From an uncultured Clostridia bacterium (GTDB lineage: Bacteria > Bacillota > Clostridia > UMGS1810): 64,000 nucleotides of DNA. Shown here piece by piece: positions 1-8,095 of this stretch. Where the stretch lies: positions 4,876-68,875 of the forward strand of contig CAKSJG010000014.1 of NCBI GenBank assembly GCA_934463165.1. Reading direction: 5' to 3'. The notes beneath the pieces are model-generated. The model was not told the DNA's origin. It was given only the letters and a program-made list of their open reading frames with translations, and did not search any database. The position numbers were made by a program, and so were the translations under genes. The stretch's first letter is position 1. Every line of letters begins with the position of its first letter.

Positions 1-343
1 AGAGCACGGAGGCAATACTGCCCGAAAACTCGCGGCTGTATACATCGGAATTTCGTATATCATTCATCAGAGACTTTAAAAAATATATAACCTTCATCCG
101 GTCGCGGTTAGGCTCCGCTTTCATGGCATTATATGTAAAGGTGCGCTCTATCCCCTCGCAGTTGCTTGCGGCATTTATAACCGACGCAAACTGCTTTTTA
201 TCGCGGCAGGTAATGGTATCGGTGCAAAAAGACGCCTTTCCGCCGGAAAGCGAAGTTGAATTGTTGATATAATAACATTCGTTATTGATATCTCCGCGTT
301 TTTTCGGATTGGAATATGCAAAAAATTTGTATTTGTAAGGCAT
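1..343 (-). CDS. hypothetical protein, N-terminal part (cut by window edge)
   Basis: An open frame of 114 codons begins at the ATG at 341-343 and runs off the left edge. A GGGGGA ribosome site lies 6-7 bases before the ATG, and a good promoter lies further upstream (377-405). The visible protein begins MPYKYKFFAY, has no signal peptide or membrane segment, and mixes charged and aromatic residues with several cysteines. I do not recognise the family. It is a real gene start judging from the promoter, ribosome site and uninterrupted frame, but its function cannot be given. Confidence 0.6.
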   Translation of the reverse strand, partial: MPYKYKFFAYSNPKKRGDINNECYYINNSTSLSGGKASFCTDTITCRDKKQFASVINAASNCEGIERTFTYNAMKAEPNRDRMKVIYFLKSLMNDIRNSDVYSREFSGSIASVL

Positions 344-376
344 AGGTCAGTCCCCCGATAATTTTATTGATAACTT

Positions 377-405
377 ATTCTATCACAAATTACGACGGTT
401 TTCAA
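377..405 (-). promoter_or_regulatory. sigma-A type promoter of the left-edge gene
   Basis: On the minus strand TTGAAA (400-405) and TAGAAT (377-382) are separated by 17 bases, followed by about 30 bases of leader to the ATG at 343. Confidence 0.55.
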
Positions 406-445
406 CAGTTTAAATATTACATTTACCTTACAAATTTAAAGCGCG

Positions 446-1927
446 TCACCTTCTCATCAGGTATGCGTTGACATCGTCAAACGCAGACAGCATCGGCTGA
501 TTGGAAATGCCGCAAAAATACCTTTCGCAATAGTTTCGGGTAACCTTTGAGACAACACCCGAGAGCAGAACAAGACCGATAAGATTCGGAACAGCCATAA
601 AAGCATTGAACGTGTCGGACAAAACCCATATGTTGTATGTTTCGGCAGTCGGGATAACGCAGCCGAAATACACAGTTAAAACATAGATAATTTTATATAT
701 CACGCAGCTTGCGCTGCCGAACAGATATTCCCACGATTTAAGCCCGTAGCAGCTCCAGCCGAGAACCGTGGAGAATGCAAACATAAAAATTGCCGTTGAC
801 ATAAATATGCCGCCGAATCTGCCGAACACCGCGTTGAACGCCTCTGTCACAAGAGAAGAATCCGCCGCGGAAATATTCACCGTGCCGTTTTCAAGATCAA
901 TAAACCCCGACGACAAAACGACAAGCGCCGTGAGAGTGCATATAACAATCGTATCGGTAAAGACGGCGAATATCCCCCACATTCCCTGTCGGACGGGCTC
1001 TTTGACATCTGACGAGCTGCCGACGCATGCGGAAGAGCCGAGGCCTGCCTCATTTGAAAAAATGCCTCTTCTGATTCCCCACGAAACAGCCTGCCTGACT
1101 CCCAAGCCTACCGCCGCGCCTTTAAATGAGCGCATTCCGAATGCAAACTTAAAAATTGCACCGAAAGAGCGCGGCGCCATATCTCCGCTGCAGGCAATGA
1201 TATAAACCGATGACGATATATACATGATAACCATAAACGGAACGAGCTTTTCGGCAAAGGACGCAACGGAGCCTATGCCGCCGATTACGGCAATTGCCGT
1301 AACCGATGAAAGCAGGACGGCCAAAAGCTTTTTATCAACATTAAATACGCTTTCAAGATTGACCGAAATGGTGTTTACCTGAACAAGATTACCCATGCAA
1401 AATGACGAAAGAACCGTAAATATTGCATACAGAGCTGCAAGGGCAGCACCGAGATTTTTAAGAGCGCTCCTGCTGCCGACGCCGTCACGAAGATAATACA
1501 TAGCACCGCCGCACCAGCTGCCCGACGCGTTCTTTCGTCTGAAATATATTCCGAGAACATTTTCGGCATAGACCGTCATCATAGACAAAAATGCCGCCGC
1601 CCACATCCAAAAAACCGCCCCCGGACCGCCGCATACTATTGCCGAAGATACCCCGGCAATATTACCCGTACCGACGGTTGCCCCGAGAGCGGTACAAAGA
1701 GACTGAAACTGCGATATGCTTTTGGAATCACTTCTGCTGCGTGATTTGCTCTTTTTGCCGAAAAGTGAGCAGACCGTATTCGAAAGCCAGTGACGAACGT
1801 GCACAAACTGAAAAAAACGCGTGATAACCGTAAACATCAGCCCGACAAATATTATTGCGGCCGGCATGTATTTATCCCACAAAATATTTTTATTCAGATA
1901 ATCTATGGCTTCTATGACATTATTCAT
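446..1927 (-). CDS. sodium/alanine(glycine) symporter, AGCS family
   Basis: A 493-aa integral membrane protein that probably imports alanine or glycine together with Na+. What shows this: about ten hydrophobic segments along the whole length, the family signature GATVGTGNIAG near residue 85 in the first third, followed by GGPGAVFWMW and the GAMYYL block near residue 140. The length is normal for the family (450-500 aa). The ATG at 1925-1927 follows the stop of the SPOCS/LysM gene by one base, so the two are almost certainly co-transcribed and translationally coupled. The substrate is not fixed by sequence; alanine is the usual one, and alanine import would suit a spore-former, but that link is inference. 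Confidence 0.88.
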   Translation of the reverse strand: MNNVIEAIDYLNKNILWDKYMPAAIIFVGLMFTVITRFFQFVHVRHWLSNTVCSLFGKKSKSRSRSDSKSISQFQSLCTALGATVGTGNIAGVSSAIVCGGPGAVFWMWAAAFLSMMTVYAENVLGIYFRRKNASGSWCGGAMYYLRDGVGSRSALKNLGAALAALYAIFTVLSSFCMGNLVQVNTISVNLESVFNVDKKLLAVLLSSVTAIAVIGGIGSVASFAEKLVPFMVIMYISSSVYIIACSGDMAPRSFGAIFKFAFGMRSFKGAAVGLGVRQAVSWGIRRGIFSNEAGLGSSACVGSSSDVKEPVRQGMWGIFAVFTDTIVICTLTALVVLSSGFIDLENGTVNISAADSSLVTEAFNAVFGRFGGIFMSTAIFMFAFSTVLGWSCYGLKSWEYLFGSASCVIYKIIYVLTVYFGCVIPTAETYNIWVLSDTFNAFMAVPNLIGLVLLSGVVSKVTRNYCERYFCGISNQPMLSAFDDVNAYLMRR

Positions 1928-1928
1928 A

Positions 1929-3476
1929 TCATGCCTTTATGCCGCCGGTTCTTTTTGCAATGAGAAGCGGATTTTCACGGCTTAGAGTATCACCGTCACT
2001 AACCGAATTGAGAGCTTCAATTTCGCCGACGGTTGTGGAATATTTTTTTGCAATATCCCAAAGAGTGATATCGGGGTCGGGATAGCACACCGTAATGCTT
2101 GGCTGCGAATCTCTTGAAACGGGTTTTTCGGAATCAACCGAAAATGCCGTAATAAAGCTTTTTTTGCTGCATTTTAAGGAATCCGTGATGCTGCGCACAA
2201 CGCATCTCAGCTGGATCTCATTCGGGGAACCCATGATATAGCTGTAATTTGAGACTTCAAGCTCAGCACAGGCGCTGTCGCAGCCGTCAGATACAGACTC
2301 GGTTATTTCATAAGGTGTGTTTTTGGAAACCGAATGCAGGCTGCCGTCTTCACTCTGATAAATAACCGTTGAATGCAGCATTCCGCTTACGGTTACGGAA
2401 GAATCGGCAAGGACGGTATCGGTTTGCGATGTGCTTGCAGTCATATATAAAATTTTGCTGACCGGGTGAGACAAATCGGACACGGTTACCGTGTCTTTGA
2501 CGGTTGTCTGATTCACCGACGTCTGCGCTATATCCGCAAGATCGGATTTTTTGCATTCCGACGTATACTCATAATCGGGGCTGTATATATCGGACGCAAC
2601 ATGATATTCGCACCGGTCATATATGCATATTCTGCCCCTTATCTTGATTTCCGCATCCGCTTTAATGCCGCTCTCGGACTGCGAAAGACTGCAGCTTAAA
2701 TCCGCAACGTCAAAGACGGACGATATCCTGTCGGAGGCTCCCGACGTTTCAAGATCTTCAATCTCGGTAAAGCTTATGTCTGTGTCATAACTCTGAACGC
2801 CGTTTTCGGTGCCGTAAAGAATTTTTATGGGGATGATTCCCTTTATGACAGCTTTGTTGTTAACCGTCTTTACGTCGCTTATGTCCGAACGGTAAGACAC
2901 ATCGTATATCTCATGCTCACTGCATTCATCCGGAGGAAGCGCCACGGAATCGCTTACGTCAAATTCAATTTCACGGCATAAAACAATGCGGTCGCCCTCG
3001 CACTCACTGTAGCGCACGGGGATATCCGAATCGGAATCAACACCGTTTACAGCCTTTATTTCATTTTGTTTATATGCCCGAACAGGCAGCGAAAGCTCCG
3101 CTTCAACCCTGAGCTTGCGCGAATTGCGCACATTAAAATCCGTTTTTGATATATGGCATGTTCCGACGGTGAACGCGTCTTCGTCTATGCCGTTTGAATC
3201 CGTCTGATGACTGAAAGGTATGCTGTGCTCTATTGTGTATATTCTGCCGGTTTCTTCTTCGCAGGCATAGAGAATGTTAAATTTCAGATTACCCGAAAAA
3301 ACCATTTTATCCTTTTTTATGTATCTTTCGCATGATTCGGCAGAGGCTCTTACCGCGAGAACCGTGCCGATGTCCGGACGGGTATCGGGCACAATGACAT
3401 CAGCGTCAACTATTGCGCGCGCATTTATCATTTTGCTGTAGCCACATACCGTCACATCCGTAAAACTAACTTCCAT
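1929..3476 (-). CDS. SPOCS (DUF3794)/LysM protein, SipL-like
   Basis: A 515-aa soluble protein. In Clostridia the related SipL binds the spore-coat morphogenetic ATPase SpoIVA through its LysM domain and is needed for coat localisation. Visible here are repeated beta-rich segments of the SPOCS type (for example near residues 10-130 and 170-300, with VDADVIVPDTRPDIG early on) and a C-terminal LysM at about residues 455-505 (DPDITLWDIAKKYSTTVGEI). An upstream in-frame ATG at 3542 exists, but the ATG at 3474-3476 is preferred because AAAGGA sits 8 bases before it. There is no signal peptide, as expected for a mother-cell protein. It is upstream of, and coupled to, the AGCS transporter gene. Other SPOCS proteins exist, so exact orthology to SipL is not certain. 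Confidence 0.8.
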   Translation of the reverse strand: MEVSFTDVTVCGYSKMINARAIVDADVIVPDTRPDIGTVLAVRASAESCERYIKKDKMVFSGNLKFNILYACEEETGRIYTIEHSIPFSHQTDSNGIDEDAFTVGTCHISKTDFNVRNSRKLRVEAELSLPVRAYKQNEIKAVNGVDSDSDIPVRYSECEGDRIVLCREIEFDVSDSVALPPDECSEHEIYDVSYRSDISDVKTVNNKAVIKGIIPIKILYGTENGVQSYDTDISFTEIEDLETSGASDRISSVFDVADLSCSLSQSESGIKADAEIKIRGRICIYDRCEYHVASDIYSPDYEYTSECKKSDLADIAQTSVNQTTVKDTVTVSDLSHPVSKILYMTASTSQTDTVLADSSVTVSGMLHSTVIYQSEDGSLHSVSKNTPYEITESVSDGCDSACAELEVSNYSYIMGSPNEIQLRCVVRSITDSLKCSKKSFITAFSVDSEKPVSRDSQPSITVCYPDPDITLWDIAKKYSTTVGEIEALNSVSDGDTLSRENPLLIAKRTGGIKA

Positions 3477-3566
3477 ATTATCAATCCTTTCAAGATATTG
3501 TATAAACATCATTATCAAAGTCGCCGTCCGATGTTTGTACAATATATGAAAAGCGGGTTTAATTTA

Positions 3567-4406
3567 TTACTGTTTTCGGAATATTCCGGGGCTTGAACCC
3601 TTTTGCTGCTTAAACGTTTTGATAAAATAACTAAGATCGTTGAATCCACAGGTAAAGGCAATGTCCGTCACGGATCTGTCGGTTGTGAGGAGCTGGCGCG
3701 CGGCGCGCTCTATCCTGTATGTTATCAGATACTCCACAGGGGTCTTGTGAGTCATTTCTTTGAAAAAGGCGCAGAAATATTTTGATGACATAGACGCGCT
3801 CGCCGCCATGTCGTCAAGAGTTATGGGCTTGTCGAACGATGAGCGTATAAATTCAAGAACCTTTTTAAGCTTTTCGATATGCGCGGCGCTGCCCTTTTCA
3901 TATATTGAGCTGTCGGAGTAAAGATTTTTTTTCTGAATCTCCGCAAAAAACTGCATAATCAAGCCCAAAACGTCATATTTTGACGCGGCGCTGTTTTTTT
4001 TCATTTCAGCAAACAAACCGGATATTATGCAGTGAAGCTTATCTTTTTTTGCAGCAAAATATTCATTTATATATATATCGCCCGACGTAAGATCGGAAAT
4101 AAAGCTTTTTCCGCCGTTAATTACGGCAGGCAAAAATCCGGCGCTGAAAACAATGCACTCATATACGCAGTCATTCGGAAAAGCGCCGTGAACAACCTCG
4201 GGATTGACAAAGAGAAAATCACCGGAGCGCGCCGAGTATTCTCTGTTATCGAGAAAAACCGAAAGGCTGCCGCTCTTTATGAATATTATTTCGGCATTTG
4301 TGTGCCAATGATATGCCATTTCATATTTGGGATGGGTGCTGTCAATATGATAAAGTTCAAACGGAAAATCAAGCGTTCCGTGTATTTTAAGTTCGTTATA
4401 GCTCAC
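3567..4406 (-). CDS. AraC-family transcriptional regulator next to fucI
   Basis: A 279-aa regulator with an N-terminal cupin-like sensing half (histidines in YHWHTNAEI near residue 33) and a C-terminal pair of helix-turn-helix motifs at about residues 178-276 (ITLDDMAASASMSSKYF, then SVTDIAFTCGFNDLSYF and the closing FRKQ). These are the standard AraC/XylS features. It is divergent from the L-fucose isomerase gene over a 137-base AT-rich region, so the simplest reading is that it senses a deoxysugar or pentose and controls fucI and itself. The ligand is inferred from the neighbour only. Confidence 0.88.
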   Translation of the reverse strand: MSYNELKIHGTLDFPFELYHIDSTHPKYEMAYHWHTNAEIIFIKSGSLSVFLDNREYSARSGDFLFVNPEVVHGAFPNDCVYECIVFSAGFLPAVINGGKSFISDLTSGDIYINEYFAAKKDKLHCIISGLFAEMKKNSAASKYDVLGLIMQFFAEIQKKNLYSDSSIYEKGSAAHIEKLKKVLEFIRSSFDKPITLDDMAASASMSSKYFCAFFKEMTHKTPVEYLITYRIERAARQLLTTDRSVTDIAFTCGFNDLSYFIKTFKQQKGSSPGIFRKQ

Positions 4407-4423
4407 ATTATCACCGATTTCTG

Positions 4424-4497
4424 AATATAATTATATTTTTTTATATTATAACACAAGAGTTATATCTTTTTCAAGCATATAATTATACTTGTAATAT
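4424..4497 (+). promoter_or_regulatory. fucI promoter and candidate AraC operators
   Basis: TTTCAA (4469-4474) and TAATAT (4492-4497) are spaced by 17 bases, ahead of fucI. A palindromic ATATAATTATA occurs in the spacer (4477-4487), and a near copy AATATAATTATATT lies at 4424-4437 on the side of the divergent regulator gene. Two similar inverted repeats in a regulator-target intergenic region are plausible AraC sites, but AT-rich sequence gives such matches easily. Confidence 0.4.
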
Positions 4498-4543
4498 GAT
4501 TTATCATACAAATAATTTATATATCGGCAGGAGGAATGAAAAA

Positions 4544-6346
4544 ATGGCAAAAAGCAGACTTATAGGTGATTATCCGGTAATCGGAATCCGCCCGACAATT
4601 GACGGACGAAGAGGACCGCTCAAGGTAAGAGAATCACTTGAAGATCAGACAATGGGAATGGCAAAGGCGGCAGCAGAGCTTATCAGCTCTAATCTTTGCT
4701 ATTCAAACGGAGAACCCGTAAAGGTTATCATTGCAGACACAACAATCGGCAGAGTTGCCGAAGCTGCTGCATGCGCCGACAAATTCAGAAAAAACGGCGT
4801 TGACATCACTCTCACCGTTACACCGTGTTGGTGTTACGGATCGGAAACAATGGACATGGACCCGATGACGATTAAGGGCGTTTGGGGCTTTAACGGAACA
4901 GAGAGACCGGGTGCGGTATATCTTGCATCTGTTTTGGCATCTCACGCGCAAAAGGGTCTGCCTGCATTCGGAATTTACGGTCACGATGTTCAGGATGCGG
5001 ACGACTCATCGATCCCCGAGGATGTGCAGAAAAAAATTCTTCAGTTTGCAAAAGCGGCTGTTGCCGTTGCAACAATGAGAGGAAAATCATATCTGCAGAT
5101 CGGCTCTATTACAATGGGTATCGGCGGATCTATAATCAACCCTGAGTTCTTTGAGGAATATCTCGGAATGCGTGTTGAATCGGTAGACGAGGTGGAAATC
5201 ATCAGAAGAATGTCGGAGGGCATCTATGATCATGAGGAATTTGAAAAGGCTCTTGCATGGACAAAGAAAAACTGCCCCGAAGGCTTTGACAAGAACCCCG
5301 AATTCGTAAGAGAAACAGACGAAAAGAAAGAACAGTCATGGGAATTTGTCGTTAAGATGATGTGCATAATAAAAGACCTCTACAACGGCAACAAAAACCT
5401 CCCCGATGGCTTTGAAGAAGAATCCGTAGGTCATAATGCTATCGCCGGCGGTTTTCAGGGTCAGAGACAGTGGACAGACTTTTACCCAAACTGCGACTTC
5501 CCCGAAGCTATGCTCAATTCGTCATTTGACTGGGAGGGCGCAAGAGAGCCTTACATACTCGCAACCGAAAACGACACGCTCAACGGTGTTTGCATGCTCT
5601 TCGGCAAGCTTCTTACAAACAGAGCGCAAATCTTTGCGGACGTCAGAACATACTGGAGCCCCGAGGCTGTTAAAAAAGCTACGGGATATGACCTTGAGGG
5701 CAAGGCAAAGGAAGCAGGCGGATTTATTCACCTTATCAACTCCGGAGCTGCCTGCATAGACGCATGCGGAGAAGTTAAAGACGAAAACGGCAACGGCATA
5801 ATCAAGCCTTTCTGGGAAATGACCGAGGACGATCAGCAGGCATGCCTTAAGGCTACAACATGGCCGGCAGCCGACAAGGGATATTTCAGAGGCGGCGGAT
5901 TCTCTTCGAGATTCCTCACAAGAGCCGAAATGCCGGCTACAATGATGAGACTCAACATCGTTAAAGGCCTCGGACCCGTTATGCAGATTGCAGAGGGCTG
6001 GACGATTAACCTCCCCGATGAGGTTTCGGACAAACTCTGGAAGAGAACAGACTACACATGGCCGTGCACATGGTTTGCACCGAGAACAACAGGCAATGGC
6101 GCGTTCAAGACGGCTTATGACCTCATGAACAACTGGGGAGCTAACCACGGAGCTATAAGCTACGGTCACATCGGAGCAGAACTTATCACTCTCTGCTCAA
6201 TGCTCAGAATTCCCGTTTGCCTCCACAACGTATGCGAGGATGAGATATTCAGACCGTCATCATGGAATGCTTTCGGCATGGACAAGGAAGGTCAGGATTT
6301 CAGAGCTTGCAAGGCTTACGGACCTATGTATAAAAATATAAGATAA
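4544..6346 (+). CDS. fucI: L-fucose isomerase
   Basis: A 600-aa cytoplasmic enzyme converting L-fucose to L-fuculose (family members may also take D-arabinose). The start IGIRPTIDGRRGPL, the VTVTPCWCYGSETMDM region near residue 95, GSITMGIGGSI, and the C-terminal NNWGANHGAISYGHIG are typical of this Mn2+-dependent isomerase, and the length matches the family (about 590-600 aa). The ATG at 4544 is chosen over an in-frame ATG at 4496 because AGGAGGAATG lies just before it and because the homologous protein begins here. It forms a single-gene unit with its own promoter and a strong terminator. No fuculokinase or aldolase gene is in the window, so the rest of the pathway must lie elsewhere. Confidence 0.93.
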   Translation: MAKSRLIGDYPVIGIRPTIDGRRGPLKVRESLEDQTMGMAKAAAELISSNLCYSNGEPVKVIIADTTIGRVAEAAACADKFRKNGVDITLTVTPCWCYGSETMDMDPMTIKGVWGFNGTERPGAVYLASVLASHAQKGLPAFGIYGHDVQDADDSSIPEDVQKKILQFAKAAVAVATMRGKSYLQIGSITMGIGGSIINPEFFEEYLGMRVESVDEVEIIRRMSEGIYDHEEFEKALAWTKKNCPEGFDKNPEFVRETDEKKEQSWEFVVKMMCIIKDLYNGNKNLPDGFEEESVGHNAIAGGFQGQRQWTDFYPNCDFPEAMLNSSFDWEGAREPYILATENDTLNGVCMLFGKLLTNRAQIFADVRTYWSPEAVKKATGYDLEGKAKEAGGFIHLINSGAACIDACGEVKDENGNGIIKPFWEMTEDDQQACLKATTWPAADKGYFRGGGFSSRFLTRAEMPATMMRLNIVKGLGPVMQIAEGWTINLPDEVSDKLWKRTDYTWPCTWFAPRTTGNGAFKTAYDLMNNWGANHGAISYGHIGAELITLCSMLRIPVCLHNVCEDEIFRPSSWNAFGMDKEGQDFRACKAYGPMYKNIR

Positions 6347-6365
6347 TATATTGTTATATAGTATT

Positions 6366-6403
6366 AATCCCCTGTCACAGGTTTTGTGACAGGGGATTTT
6401 TTC
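6366..6403 (+). terminator. intrinsic terminator after fucI
   Basis: A 13-bp perfect stem (AATCCCCTGTCAC at 6366-6378 pairing with 6386-6398), 7-base loop, and a run of six T. Confidence 0.9.
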
Positions 6404-6431
6404 GGGAAATGAATCCTGTGATTTTTATTTT

Positions 6432-6490
6432 GATTCTTTGCTAATAGTCAGAAAAAAATTAATAATGGAATTTTTTGAAGCATTTGATAA
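6432..6490 (+). repeat. hicB-leader-like repeat, copy 1
   Basis: This stretch aligns with 37199-37260, the leader of the truncated hicB gene. Shared blocks include CTAATAGTC/TTAATAGTC and AATAATGGAATTTT, at similar spacing, with roughly three quarters of bases identical by eye. It lies just upstream of the toxin-antitoxin promoter. Confidence 0.5.
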
Positions 6491-6499
6491 AAATATTTC

Positions 6500-6528
6500 T
6501 TGACAAAAATCAAAAAAATGCATATAAT
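6500..6528 (+). promoter_or_regulatory. toxin-antitoxin promoter, perfect sigma-A consensus
   Basis: TTGACA (6500-6505), a 17-base spacer and TATAAT (6523-6528): both hexamers and the spacing match the consensus exactly. The transcription start should fall within the adjacent palindrome. Confidence 0.85.
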
Positions 6529-6531
6529 AAA

Positions 6532-6549
6532 TATGGGATATATCCCATA
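6532..6549 (+). promoter_or_regulatory. 18-bp perfect palindromic operator
   Basis: TATGGGATA followed directly by its reverse complement TATCCCATA, starting four bases after the -10 box and covering the expected transcription start. This is where an XRE antitoxin would repress its own operon; the binding protein is inferred to be the downstream HTH protein. Confidence 0.7.
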
Positions 6550-6564
6550 AAGGAAGTGCATATA

Positions 6565-6921
6565 TTGGAACAGTTTGAAATAGAGTTTTTTGAAACCGAT
6601 AGTGGTGATTGTCCCGTAACAGAGTTTCTTAACGGAACAGAGATAAAAATGAAAGCTAAAATATTACGGATGATAGAATTGCTTGAAAAAAACGGAAACA
6701 CACTGCGTATGCCATATTCCGAACCTCTTGAAGACGGAATATTTGAGCTTCGCGCAATTATGGGCAACAACATTGCAAGAGTATTATATTTTTTCGTAAT
6801 CGGGCGAAAAATAATAATGACAAACGGTTTTATCAAGAAAACTCAAAAAACACCACGACAAGAAATTGAAACCGCCAAAAAATACCGTGATATTTATCTT
6901 AACAGGCTGAAAGGAGAATAG
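6565..6921 (+). CDS. HigB/RelE-like toxin (phage Gp49-like family)
   Basis: A 118-aa protein of the RelE-superfamily toxins that cleave mRNA on the ribosome. Recognisable features are the start FEIEFFETDSGDCPVTEFL, the helix with KAKILRMIELLEKNG, LEDGIFELRAIMG near residue 60, RVLYFF, and the basic tail FIKKTQKTPRQEIETAKKY, all typical of the Gp49-like/HigB group. The start is taken as TTG at 6565 because AGGAAG lies 8 bases upstream. The frame is open back to 6475, but that extension would lie across the promoter and operator. The toxin gene precedes the antitoxin gene by three bases, the HigBA order. Confidence 0.85.
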   Translation: MEQFEIEFFETDSGDCPVTEFLNGTEIKMKAKILRMIELLEKNGNTLRMPYSEPLEDGIFELRAIMGNNIARVLYFFVIGRKIIMTNGFIKKTQKTPRQEIETAKKYRDIYLNRLKGE

Positions 6922-6924
6922 ATT

Positions 6925-7215
6925 ATGGCTAAATTCAGAGATTATTTGCAGGAACAGTTACAAGATGAAGAATTTAAGAAAGAATACGAAAGATTAGAGC
7001 CGGAATTTAATATTATGCAGGCTGTGATAGACGCGCGGAAACAAAGTCATTTTACACAAAAGGAGCTTTCTGAAAAAACAGGCATCGCCCAATCCGATAT
7101 AAGCAAGTTGGAAAACGGAAACAGCAACCCGACAATTTCAATGCTGCAAAGGCTTGCAGACGGAATGAATATGCAAATAAAATTGGAATTTGTTCCGAAA
7201 AGTGTTGGAAATTAA
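6925..7215 (+). CDS. XRE-family antitoxin, HigA-like
   Basis: A 96-aa DNA-binding antitoxin expected to neutralise the upstream toxin and repress the operon. It has an N-terminal acidic helical part (residues 1-35) and a Cro/CI helix-turn-helix at about residues 36-85, with FTQKELSEKTGIAQSDISKLENG and PTISMLQRLADGM as the classical motif. It starts three bases after the toxin stop with AAAGGAGAA as ribosome site. The perfect palindrome at 6532-6549 is its likely operator. Confidence 0.88.
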   Translation: MAKFRDYLQEQLQDEEFKKEYERLEPEFNIMQAVIDARKQSHFTQKELSEKTGIAQSDISKLENGNSNPTISMLQRLADGMNMQIKLEFVPKSVGN

Positions 7216-7273
7216 CCTCTAAAAAAGCGTGATAAATTGCGAGAAGAATGACACTGCCCAATGAGGGATTGAT

Positions 7274-7300
7274 ATGAAATTTTGGAATATAAAGGTTCAT
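7274..7300 (+). pseudogene. 5-prime remnant of a hicB-like gene
   Basis: GATATGAA followed by ATTTTGGAATATAAAGGTTC matches the start of the truncated hicB at 37261 (GATATGAATAATATTTTGGAGTATAAGGGTTA), except that four bases are missing after ATGAA, which breaks the frame; a stop follows within nine codons. Only the first 25 or so bases of the gene are recognisable. Confidence 0.4.
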
Positions 7301-7327
7301 TAATTTTCTGTTTTAATTAACAATAAT

Positions 7328-7377
7328 GGCACTGAAATAAATGCCGGACACCCGACATCTGTTTCAGTGCCTTAGTT
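7328..7377. terminator. hairpin between converging transcripts
   Basis: A 10-bp perfect stem GGCACTGAAA (7328-7337) pairing with TTTCAGTGCC (7362-7371), followed on the plus strand by TTAGTTTT. It sits between the antitoxin gene and the end of the large minus-strand operon and could serve both. The T runs are modest. Confidence 0.55.
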
Positions 7378-7380
7378 TTG

Positions 7381-8049
7381 TTACTTACCGCACGGTTCTC
7401 TGTTATAATCAAAATCACATTGCTTAAGAAATTCTCTTGCCATAAGCACCGCGCCTATTTGATTCGGATGTACCCTATCCCATGCAATGCGTGACGAATG
7501 CTGAAATGCGCAATAATCCTCATACATTTTTTGAAAATTTATCAGCTTGCAATTATATTTTTTTGCAAGATCAATACATATTTCAACATATTCATTCATT
7601 CTTTTCCGCATTTTATCAGATGAATTGGGTTCAATATAATACGGAGTTGCAATAAAAATACCTTTTACGGTATCTTTGACTGATACAATCATCTCTTCCA
7701 CATTTTTTCTATATTCTTCGGGCATAACCTGATCACTTGTAATAGCAGGTGTGTCAAACTGACGCCAAACGTCGTTTATGCCTATACAAATCGAAACCCA
7801 ATCGGGCTTAAGATCCAAAACATCACTTTTGTATCGGTTAATCAAATCTCTGCTGGTGTTGCCGCTTATGCCCGAATTTGTTATTCTGAGATTAACATCC
7901 GGATAACAAACAGACAATAGGTTTTCGATTTCTCTGACATAGCTGTGACCTAAATTATCAAAAAGACCTTCACCAACGGGATTTTTACTCCCCATATCGG
8001 TTACCGAATCACCTGCAAATACAATTCTGTCATAATTTTCAAATATCAA
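7381..8049 (-). CDS. SGNH/GDSL-family esterase
   Basis: A 222-aa cytoplasmic hydrolase, probably a deacetylase of sugar oligomers. All SGNH blocks are visible: GDSVTD with the nucleophile Ser15 (block I), GISGNTSRD (block II Gly), GINDVW (block III Asn) and DRVHPNQ near residue 195 (block V Asp-His). There is no signal peptide. The start is TTG at 8049: GGGAGGT lies 7 bases upstream, whereas the ATG between them opens only two codons. It is the last gene of the ten-gene operon, 46 bases after the GH2 gene. Removal of acetyl groups from imported pectic oligosaccharides is the natural role here, but substrate is inferred. Confidence 0.85.
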   Translation of the reverse strand: MIFENYDRIVFAGDSVTDMGSKNPVGEGLFDNLGHSYVREIENLLSVCYPDVNLRITNSGISGNTSRDLINRYKSDVLDLKPDWVSICIGINDVWRQFDTPAITSDQVMPEEYRKNVEEMIVSVKDTVKGIFIATPYYIEPNSSDKMRKRMNEYVEICIDLAKKYNCKLINFQKMYEDYCAFQHSSRIAWDRVHPNQIGAVLMAREFLKQCDFDYNREPCGK

Positions 8050-8095
8050 AACATTTACCTCCCATTGATTTTATCTGCTAAAATGTATCTCTTTT

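Noticed and set aside
768..1205. Plus-strand frame of 145 codons opposite the AGCS transporter
   Set aside because: Antisense to a convincing membrane protein gene, with no promoter or ribosome site; treated as a shadow frame.
5522..6169. Minus-strand frame of 215 codons within fucI
   Set aside because: Antisense to the highly conserved isomerase, low-quality protein composition and no start signals.
6475..6564. Upstream extension of the HigB frame
   Set aside because: It would cover the consensus promoter and the operator palindrome; a TTG with a good ribosome site at 6565 is a better start.
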